A stretch of 14,418 nucleotides of DNA. Source: CAYWNA01 sp964459305 (lineage in GTDB: Bacteria; Planctomycetota; Planctomycetia; Pirellulales; Pirellulaceae). The stretch is taken from positions 1-14,418 of the forward strand of contig CAYWNA010000308.1 in the NCBI GenBank assembly GCA_964459305.1, in the 5' to 3' direction. Each line of letters begins with the position of its first letter. The first letter of the stretch is position 1. The notes below the pieces were generated by a model, which was given only the letters and a program-made list of their open reading frames with translations, did no database searches and had not been told where the DNA came from. Positions 1 through 5,944 of this stretch are shown here, one piece after another. The translations under genes were made by a program, and so were the position numbers.

Positions 1-574
1 CGATCAGCACGAGTCCGGCGCCGGCCTTGACCTTCTCCAACACTTGCTGGGCAAACTGCTCACCCAGCAGGCGCGACACCGCGGGCGCCACGATCACGTC
101 CGCGCCATCGGCCAGCGCCTGGCGCGCCCGCACGGGGAAATAGGCATCCTCCGCGTAGAACTCGGGGTTGCTCCTGGGGTAGTGGTACATGAACGGCACA
201 AAGGCATGCCGGTAATCCACGTCCAGGGCGCGAACCAGTTCCGCCACATCGTGGTTGGCGTGAAGTTCGTTGACGACAAACACTTTCAGCCGCTTGCCCG
301 GCAGCGGTCTGGCCCACGGCGTATGCGGGGCCGGTCCGACCGGCATATCATCCGCAAATATCTGCGCGAACCCGGAATAGATCGAACCGCCATGCGGCGC
401 AATCCTCATCAAGCTCGGTTCGTCACGAGCTGCGAGACTGAACTCCGCCGGCGACGTGGGTATGCCACGGATTACCGGGAGCCCGGCCAATTCCGCCCCG
501 TCCGCCGCTGACGCCATCGTCGGCAACCACAGCAACGAAACGAGTCCCGCACACGCACATATTTTCGTGTTCAT
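1..574 (-). CDS. Secreted protein with alpha/beta (ThuA/GATase-like) domain, N-terminal part only
   Basis: The frame is open from an ATG at 574 to the left edge (191 codons), so the C-terminus is missing. The start has a good ribosome site, GGAGG five bases upstream. Residues 1-23 form a signal peptide with cleavage after ASA. After a linker, residues 95-191 look like the start of a Rossmann-like domain: strand LKVFVVNE, then HANHDVAEL, a conserved-looking segment YRHAFVPFMYHYPRSNP, a second strand ADVIVAPAV and a helix leading to GAGLVLI. Such alternation occurs in ThuA-like and class I amidotransferase-like domains, and in the trimerisation domain of GH42 beta-galactosidases. That family placement is inference. 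It is divergent from the carbohydrate operon at 923-4760, which fits an extracellular sugar-related role. The function cannot be fixed without the missing part. Confidence 0.75.
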   Translation of the reverse strand, partial: MNTKICACAGLVSLLWLPTMASAADGAELAGLPVIRGIPTSPAEFSLAARDEPSLMRIAPHGGSIYSGFAQIFADDMPVGPAPHTPWARPLPGKRLKVFVVNELHANHDVAELVRALDVDYRHAFVPFMYHYPRSNPEFYAEDAYFPVRARQALADGADVIVAPAVSRLLGEQFAQQVLEKVKAGAGLVLI

Positions 575-922
575 GGGGCCTCCACCGGAAGATAGCCGTG
601 GTTGGACAGCCTTGAACTGACGGATTGGAAAGTCCTTTTCCGCCGACAAGCGTGATTCTACGGAAGCCGGCGATGGCGAATCAAGCGGACGCCCGCTTGA
701 TGAGCATGGCGCCAGTCTTGCTACAGCAGGATTCCTGGCAACAACTACCCCCTCTTCTAGGTTTATTGCGATCCTTTGTTATCGAGTCGGCCTGTTTGAC
801 CCGTGGCGGCTGACGAAGAAGTCGCGCGAGAGGGGCTTGCGGCTCTCTTCGAGGACAAAGATATTGAGGGCCTGATTTGTCTCGGATGGATGGGCGAATT
901 GATGAGCAGAGGATGGTCCAAC
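575..922. other. Divergent intergenic region, 348 bp
   Basis: This region separates the leftward partial gene (start 574) from the rightward beta-helix gene (start 923) and should hold promoters for both. I saw no convincing -35/-10 pair on either strand. It holds a perfect 9-bp inverted repeat at 680-701 and a short one at 627-641 (GGAAA-5-TTTCC). A frame open from a GTG at 803 runs into the beta-helix gene, but no ribosome site supports that start. Confidence 0.5.
680..701. repeat. Perfect 9-bp inverted repeat, possible operator or hairpin
   Basis: ATCAAGCGG, a 4-nt spacer ACGC, then CCGCTTGAT. It lies about 220 bp upstream of the beta-helix start and just over 100 bp upstream of the divergent start. 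It could be a repressor site shared by both genes, an RNA hairpin, or a small copy of a palindromic element. No T-run follows it, so it is not an intrinsic terminator. Confidence 0.45.
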
Positions 923-3715
923 ATGCACAGCGACACAACAAGCCGGGCTCTGGCTGCACTGGTGCTCTTGCTCGGTGCATCTGTTTGCACGGGGCACGAA
1001 TTCCATGTGGCCGAAGGCGGCGACGATCAGAACCCCGGCACGTCGGAGCAGCCATTTGCCACACTCGTCCGTGCGAGAGACGCGGTACGAAAGGCGAAGC
1101 AAGACGCCGAACAACCGACGACGGTAATCATCCATGACGGCATCTACTACATGCCGGAGACGCTAGCGTTTGGGCCGGAGGATTCCGGCACGGAGCACGC
1201 ACCGATCGTCTACCAGGCGCAGGAAGGTGCACGGCCGGTTATCAGCGGTGGGATCCGGCTTGATTTGAAATGGCAGCCGGTCAAAGACGGCATTGCGAAG
1301 GCGAAACTCCCCGATGGCGTGACGGGCGACCAGTTGTTCGTCAACGGTCAGCGGCAGCACATGGCCCGCTATCCGAACTTCGATCCGGCCGCGAGTTATT
1401 TCAACGGTTTCTCCGCGGATTGTTTCGGCCCCGAGCGAGCTGCGCGATGGGGCGACCCGACCGGCGGCTTCTTCCATGCCATGCACCGTAGCCACTGGGG
1501 CGACATGCACTTCATCATCACCGGGAAGGACGAAGACGGTATTGTCGTCTACGGGGGCGGCTGGCAAAACAACCGTCCGTCGGCCCCGCACCGCGAACAT
1601 CGGTTCGTGGAGAATCTGTTCGAGGAGTTAGACGCGCCCGGCGAATGGTACTTGAACGCGAACACCGGCGAATTGTTCTTTTTTCACGTGAAAGGAGTCG
1701 ATCTCGGCACGGCAAGAATCGAGTTAGTGGCTCGTCGGCACCTGATCGAATTCCGGGGCACTGAGGACAACCCCGCACACCACATTGAATTCCACGGGTT
1801 GACGTTCACCCATACCGCCCGGACGTTCATGGACAACCGGGAGCCGTTGCTGCGGAGCGATTGGACCATCTATCGAGGCGGCGCGGTTGTATTCACGGGG
1901 GCGGAAGACTGCACGATTGCCGATTGCGATTTTCTGTCGGTTGGTGGCAACACGGTATTCGTGAACAGATACAACCGGCGGATAACGATCCGCGGCTGCA
2001 ACATCACCGACTCCGGCGCAAACGGTGTTTGCTTCGTCGGTGATCCAGGCGCGGTGCGGTCGCCTCGTTTCCAGTACAGCGAGCGGCACACATTCGAAGA
2101 GATTGATAAGGAGCCCGGCCCGAAGACGAACGACTACCCAGCGGATTGCCTAGTCGAGGATTGCTTGATCCGCCGTACTGGCCGATTCGAGAAGCAGACC
2201 GCTCCGATACAAATTTCCATGTCGGCACGCATCACCGTGCGACACTGCAGCATCTACGACGTGCCGCGAGCCGGCATCAATGTCAGCGAAGGCACTTGGG
2301 GCGGGCACGTCATCGAGTACTGCGACGTGTTCGATACGGTCAAGGAAACCGGCGATCACGGATCGTTCAACTCGTGGGGACGCGACCGCTTCTGGGGATT
2401 GAAGGATTTCGATCTGAATACCGTCACGCTGGGCGAGCACAAGAATCTGCCGCTTCTGGACGTGGTCGAGACGATCGTCATCCGCAACAACCGCTGGCGA
2501 TGCGATCACGGCTGGGATATCGACCTGGACGACGGTTCCAGCAACTATCACATCTACAATAATCTGTGTTTGCATGGCGGGCTCAAGAATCGGGAAGGCT
2601 TCTACCGGACGGTGGAGAACAACGTCATCGTAAACAACTCGTTCCACCCGCACGTCTGGTACCAGAACAGCCAAGACGTGTTTCGGCGAAACCTTGTGTT
2701 CACTCCGTACCGTCCGATCCGCGTGCCAACGCCGTGGGGAGAGGAAATCGACCACAATCTGCTACATCAGCCCGACTGTTCAGGGCCGGCGATGAAGTTG
2801 CAGGAGCAGTCGGGGCGTGACCTGCATTCCATCGTCGGCGATGCCATGTTCGTAGATCCCGAAAACGGCGATTATCGTGTGGGCAAGACTTCGCCGGCGC
2901 TGGAGCTAGGTTTCGAGAACTTTGCGATGGACAACTTCGGCGTCACGAGCGAACGGCTCAAAACACTAGCTAGCACGCCTGATCTGCCTCATGCTCGGCT
3001 ACAGCTTCAGGAGAGCGAACGCGATGGCCGGATTCATACGTTTCTCGGCGCCAAGGTGAAAAACATCGTCGGCATGGGCGAGGTCTCGGCATCCGGTTTG
3101 CCCGGTGAGGTGGGCGTGCTGGTAGTCGAGGTCCCGGATGAGAGCCGGGCGGCGGGCAGCGGTCTGCGTGCCGAGGACGTAATCCTTGGAATCGGCGGCG
3201 ATGACGTCGATGCGTGGACACGACTGGCGCATGAATACCGAGGAGTCGCTCCGGGCGAAAAAGTCAAGCTGAAGGTCTTCCGTGACCAGCGCGACCACTT
3301 CTTAGATATCGAAGGAAGTGCGCGGGTCGTGCTGAATGCGGGCGACGCTCAGTTTGTCGGCGAGGGTGCCCGCCCGGTTTACGATCCGCGGAAAGACTAT
3401 CTTGGCAGTTGGCGCAATGCTGGCGTCGGTCTCCAGTGGAAAACGCAGACTGGCCAATCCGGTACTTATCGGGTCAACATCGTCATCGCTTGTGCCGACG
3501 GATCCGCGGGTACTGCCTACGAAGTGCAGTTGAACGACAAGAAGCTGACCGGCAAGGTGCTGACGACCGGGCATTGGGAACGGTTCGTCGAAATATCTCT
3601 TGGTCAGGTCGAACTTGAAGCGGGTGACCTGACTGTAACGCTTGACCCGCTTCACAAGCCAGGTCAAGCTGTTATGAACCTGCGCGAGATCGCGCTCGAA
3701 CGCGTTGGTGACTGA
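923..3715 (+). CDS. Secreted right-handed beta-helix protein, GH141-like, with PDZ and C-terminal carbohydrate-binding-like domain
   Basis: A 930-residue protein. ATG 923 is chosen because it places a signal peptide at residues 1-24 (hydrophobic ALAALVLLLGAS) and AGAGGA lies just upstream. ATG 902 is possible, and GTG 803 would bury the signal. The mature N-terminus (EFHVAEGGDDQNPGT, then PFATLVRARDAVR) is the entry motif of secreted parallel beta-helix enzymes. Residues 25-680 are the beta-helix, with motifs ETGDHGSFNSWGRD (475-488) and WDIDLDDGSSN (531-541) that recall GH141 glycosidases (alpha-L-fucosidase/xylanase). This is a recalled resemblance, not a search result. Residues 710-796 read as a PDZ domain (GVLVVEVPDES, GLRAEDVILGIGG, PGEKVKLKVFRD). 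Residues 800-930 resemble a beta-sandwich carbohydrate-binding module (AGDAQFVG, LGSWRNAGVGLQW). It is probably periplasmic or extracellular, acting on a complex polysaccharide. It is followed 58 bp later by a DUF6807 gene, likely co-transcribed. The PDZ insertion is unusual for a glycosidase. Confidence 0.85.
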   Translation: MHSDTTSRALAALVLLLGASVCTGHEFHVAEGGDDQNPGTSEQPFATLVRARDAVRKAKQDAEQPTTVIIHDGIYYMPETLAFGPEDSGTEHAPIVYQAQEGARPVISGGIRLDLKWQPVKDGIAKAKLPDGVTGDQLFVNGQRQHMARYPNFDPAASYFNGFSADCFGPERAARWGDPTGGFFHAMHRSHWGDMHFIITGKDEDGIVVYGGGWQNNRPSAPHREHRFVENLFEELDAPGEWYLNANTGELFFFHVKGVDLGTARIELVARRHLIEFRGTEDNPAHHIEFHGLTFTHTARTFMDNREPLLRSDWTIYRGGAVVFTGAEDCTIADCDFLSVGGNTVFVNRYNRRITIRGCNITDSGANGVCFVGDPGAVRSPRFQYSERHTFEEIDKEPGPKTNDYPADCLVEDCLIRRTGRFEKQTAPIQISMSARITVRHCSIYDVPRAGINVSEGTWGGHVIEYCDVFDTVKETGDHGSFNSWGRDRFWGLKDFDLNTVTLGEHKNLPLLDVVETIVIRNNRWRCDHGWDIDLDDGSSNYHIYNNLCLHGGLKNREGFYRTVENNVIVNNSFHPHVWYQNSQDVFRRNLVFTPYRPIRVPTPWGEEIDHNLLHQPDCSGPAMKLQEQSGRDLHSIVGDAMFVDPENGDYRVGKTSPALELGFENFAMDNFGVTSERLKTLASTPDLPHARLQLQESERDGRIHTFLGAKVKNIVGMGEVSASGLPGEVGVLVVEVPDESRAAGSGLRAEDVILGIGGDDVDAWTRLAHEYRGVAPGEKVKLKVFRDQRDHFLDIEGSARVVLNAGDAQFVGEGARPVYDPRKDYLGSWRNAGVGLQWKTQTGQSGTYRVNIVIACADGSAGTAYEVQLNDKKLTGKVLTTGHWERFVEISLGQVELEAGDLTVTLDPLHKPGQAVMNLREIALERVGD

Positions 3716-3773
3716 TGACCGTTGGAGTGTCCCACGCACGCCATTGAATTCTTGCAGAGAAGGAAGAACTACC

Positions 3774-4760
3774 ATGAGTCGGAGCACTTCGCAAATCCTG
3801 ATCGTATTGTTGGGCCTTAGCATTGCAGCTTCCGCCACCGCTGACGAGCGGACAACCGAAGCGTCACAAGTCCAGTTCGCACGCGATGACGCCACGGGCG
3901 AGTTCCGCGTACTGATCGAAGGGAAGGAGGCGATCGTCTACCAATACGGCCCTCAGAATGACATGGCGCACTACTATCCCGTGCGGAGTCCGTCAGGCAA
4001 GTCGATGACAGTTCAAAAGACGGACCCGTATCCGCATCACCGTTCGTTTTGGTTCGCAGACAAGGTGGCACTGGATGGGCACGGCCAAGTCGGCTTCTAT
4101 TCGGCCCTCTACAGCAAGACGGACAAGAATGATCCCGACTCGCCATACGCCAATCGTATTCGGCACGTCGAATTCGTCAAAGAAGAGACCAACGGCGGCG
4201 AAGCGACCGTGGATGCGAGACTTTTGTGGGAAATGGACCTTGGCAAGACACCTGTGCTTGACGAATTTCGTCGGATGCGCGTGGTGGCCTTGAGCGGAAA
4301 CGAATACTTCTTCGACTTGACCTTCACCGTCACTGCGGGATACGGCAACGTCACGTTCACCAGCGATTGGGTCCATTACGCATGGCCGTACATCCGCATG
4401 AACAAGCAATTCAACGTACAAGACGGCGGTGGCACGATCACAAGCTCCGAGGACGGGGTCAATCAGAAGGAGACCAACGGCAAGCCGGCAGCGTGGATGG
4501 ACTACTCGTCGACTGTGGATGGGGAGACGGAGGGTATGGCCGTCTTCAGCCATCCTGAAAATGGATATCCACACAAATGGCTGACGCGCGACTACGGCAC
4601 GTTTGGCCCGCGCAGGATCGATGAAAAAAGTGGAAAGCCATTCACGCTCAAGAAAGGCGAATCGATCGAACAACGCATCGGCGTGCTCGTTCACCGCGGC
4701 GACGTGAAGACGGGCAAGGTGGCCGAGCGATATGGACAGTACGTTGACGGCAAACTGTGA
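3774..4760 (+). CDS. Secreted DUF6807 family protein (often mislabelled PmoA/methane oxygenase)
   Basis: A 328-residue protein starting at ATG 3774, preceded by AGAAGGAAG. Upstream in-frame GTG codons would hide the signal peptide (residues 1-23, ending ATA before DERTTEAS). The core carries the family hallmarks as I recall them: an early strand EFRVLIEGKEAIVYQYG, then HYYPVRSPSGK, then PYPHHRSFWFADK (His88, His89, Arg90), and a late EGMAVFSHPENG. DUF6807 proteins have been widely auto-named 'methane oxygenase PmoA', but nothing here resembles a particulate methane monooxygenase subunit: the protein is soluble and exported, with no membrane helices after the signal. The biochemical function is unknown; planctomycetes and Bacteroidetes place such genes in sugar-degradation loci. 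It lies 58 bp after the GH141-like gene on the same strand, so it is probably one operon. The paired histidines could bind metal or sugar (inference). Confidence 0.85.
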   Translation: MSRSTSQILIVLLGLSIAASATADERTTEASQVQFARDDATGEFRVLIEGKEAIVYQYGPQNDMAHYYPVRSPSGKSMTVQKTDPYPHHRSFWFADKVALDGHGQVGFYSALYSKTDKNDPDSPYANRIRHVEFVKEETNGGEATVDARLLWEMDLGKTPVLDEFRRMRVVALSGNEYFFDLTFTVTAGYGNVTFTSDWVHYAWPYIRMNKQFNVQDGGGTITSSEDGVNQKETNGKPAAWMDYSSTVDGETEGMAVFSHPENGYPHKWLTRDYGTFGPRRIDEKSGKPFTLKKGESIEQRIGVLVHRGDVKTGKVAERYGQYVDGKL

Positions 4761-4765
4761 TGAGA

Positions 4766-4889
4766 GACTAGTGCCGCGTCAAACTTGAAATGACGGGCAT
4801 TTTCTGTTGGAGTACAGCCTTTAGGCTGCGCGGGACAGGCTGAAGCCTGGACTCCAACCCGACGATCGAGAATTGAAGCGGCCTTAGTC
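4766..4889. repeat. Composite imperfect palindrome (MITE/REP-like) between convergent genes
   Basis: The inner core, 4806-4858, is an imperfect hairpin: arms begin GTTGGAGTACAGCCTTTAGG and end GCCTGGACTCCAAC, 19 of 23 bases pair, and the loop is about 7 nt. Flanking it are outer arms 4766-4797 and 4858-4889, which read GACTAGTGCCGC and GACTAAGGCCGC inward on opposite strands. They match at 14 of the first 17 positions and then decay. The 124-bp unit looks like a non-autonomous mobile palindrome. It fills the space between convergent genes and may act as a bidirectional terminator. The right arm contains the TAA stop (4884-4886) of the minus-strand gene. Confidence 0.75.
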
Positions 4890-5609
4890 TTCGTACTCCG
4901 TGTACGTGCCGGCCTCGATGGCGTCGCCATCTTCGTCGGTGGCGATCATCCGGGCACCTTCGCGGAGAGAATCGGGCATGCCGTCAACGAACGGTACCGT
5001 GTAGTGGAATTCGTCTCTCCCGCACGCATTTTCGAGAACACTCAGGATTCGATAGCACCGCTCCGGTGTGTCATGCGGGCCGGCGATGAACAGAGGCTTT
5101 CCATCGTGGCCGTATTCGAATTCCTCCTCACACTCATCGGCGTCAATGTCGCCGAAGATGGAATTCACGCGAAAGTAGTCCGAGTGGGGATGGAGACCTA
5201 GACGCCCCGCGTATTCGACCGCACCTTCGACCAACTTGCGTGCGGCTGCCGGAGCGATCCCGACCATCTCGTACTGCTCGTCCAGGCGGTCAAGCAACTT
5301 CTCTTTGTACGTGCCCCGCGGGAGAATGTCGCCGAACGCGTCTTTCACGCCCAAGCAGTAGATATCCACAAGGAACATGGCAAAGGCGACCTGTCCATTG
5401 GGCAATTCGCGGCTGATCAGCACCTGGCCCATGCCCGTGTCCCACGTGCCTTCTGGGAAAAGGCAATCCAGGATGGGTGCCGAGGCCGTTGCGGCCAGCC
5501 GCTCGGCCAAGCCACGATGCTTCTGCTTGACCAATGTTTTCTGTCGTTCTTTGCGTTTTGCCTTCTGTCGCTCCAGCCGCTTCTGACGTTTCTTCTCGTT
5601 CGCTGCCAC
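4884..5609 (-). CDS. Conserved-looking hypothetical protein with highly basic N-terminus
   Basis: A 241-residue protein starting at GTG 5609, with a strong ribosome site AAGGAG eight bases upstream (5618-5623). Residues 1-33 are almost entirely Lys, Arg, Gln and Glu (EKKRQKRLERQKAKRKERQK) and predict a single charged helix or coiled coil. From residue 45 on it looks like a soluble globular domain, with motifs QVAFAMFLVDIYCLGVKDAF (73-92), GLHPHSDYFRVNSIFGDID (138-156), an acidic stretch ADECEEEFEYGHDG, then FIAGPHDTPERC (174-185). There is no signal peptide or membrane helix, so it should be cytoplasmic. I recall similar sequences only as unnamed proteins and assign no function. The basic tail could bind nucleic acid or ribosomes (inference). 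It is single and convergent with the DUF6807 gene. Its stop codon lies inside the palindrome at 4766-4889. Confidence 0.8.
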   Translation of the reverse strand: MAANEKKRQKRLERQKAKRKERQKTLVKQKHRGLAERLAATASAPILDCLFPEGTWDTGMGQVLISRELPNGQVAFAMFLVDIYCLGVKDAFGDILPRGTYKEKLLDRLDEQYEMVGIAPAAARKLVEGAVEYAGRLGLHPHSDYFRVNSIFGDIDADECEEEFEYGHDGKPLFIAGPHDTPERCYRILSVLENACGRDEFHYTVPFVDGMPDSLREGARMIATDEDGDAIEAGTYTEYED

Positions 5610-5617
5610 AGATGGGT

Positions 5618-5623
5618 CTCCTT
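5618..5623 (-). promoter_or_regulatory. Ribosome binding site fixing the GTG start at 5609
   Basis: The minus strand reads AAGGAG, eight bases before GTG 5609. It is the main support for the GTG start of the hypothetical gene. Confidence 0.7.
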
Positions 5624-5795
5624 ACGCCGTGGGATGCATTTCGTCCGTGTACGAAATTAACTATTTAGGGTCGATTGATATGGTTGTTGTAAAACATCCT
5701 CGACCTGAATGGCAAGGGGAGTTTCCGGGGTTTTTTCGTGGATGCGCAAACGGCCGGCTTAGCCACAGACGGCCGATTTGACGCGTTAATTATAA

Positions 5796-5819
5796 ACAAC
5801 GTTGTGGCTGTTCATGAAC
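5796..5819. promoter_or_regulatory. Two adjacent perfect 10-bp palindromes, possible operator
   Basis: ACAACGTTGT (5796-5805) and GTTCATGAAC (5810-5819) are each perfectly symmetric and lie four bases apart, directly downstream of an AT-rich run. AGCCACA (5761-5767) can also pair with TGTGGCT (5803-5809). The position, about 130 bp upstream of the VIT/vWA start, suits a regulator site or leader structure. No regulator family is recognised. Confidence 0.3.
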
Positions 5820-5930
5820 AACCTTTTTGGCTCTCAGGTTTGGGTGGCCGGGGAGCGGCGGTGCCGTGGAAACGCTGGTGTATCGCTTTCGGCTCTTCCG
5901 CCGGCCATCCGTGGAAAAGCTCTCTCTATG

Positions 5931-5940
5931 AGGAGGAAGG
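5931..5940 (+). promoter_or_regulatory. Strong ribosome binding site fixing ATG 5945
   Basis: AGGAGGAAGG followed by TATC and ATG. It is the strongest Shine-Dalgarno match in the window and decides the start of the VIT/vWA gene against in-frame upstream starts. Confidence 0.8.
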
Positions 5941-5944
5941 TATC

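Larger units (their letters stand above)
5610..5944. other. Divergent intergenic region, 335 bp
   Basis: The region lies between the leftward hypothetical gene and the rightward VIT/vWA gene. It is noticeably more AT-rich than its surroundings at 5650-5700 and 5780-5830, which is where promoters would be expected. Near 5785-5797 the run TTAATTATAAAC could supply a -10 element for the rightward gene, but no well-spaced -35 was found. It also holds GGTCGA...TCGACC flanking about 27 nt, two CGGCCG sites, a T6 run near 5731, and the palindromes at 5796-5819. No gene was found in it. Confidence 0.45.

Noticed and set aside
803..922. GTG 803 as the start of the beta-helix gene.
   Set aside because: It adds 40 residues before a clear signal peptide and has no ribosome site; ATG 923 fits better.
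3302..3895. A 197-codon minus-strand frame across the beta-helix/DUF6807 junction.
   Set aside because: It runs antisense through two supported genes and their junction, with no family features.
5720..5740. CCGGGG followed by T6 as an intrinsic terminator on the plus strand.
   Set aside because: No stem of useful length precedes the T-run, and no plus-strand gene ends nearby.
5738..5944. GTG 5738 as the start of the VIT/vWA gene.
   Set aside because: The extension translates AT-rich promoter-like DNA, while AGGAGGAAGG marks ATG 5945.
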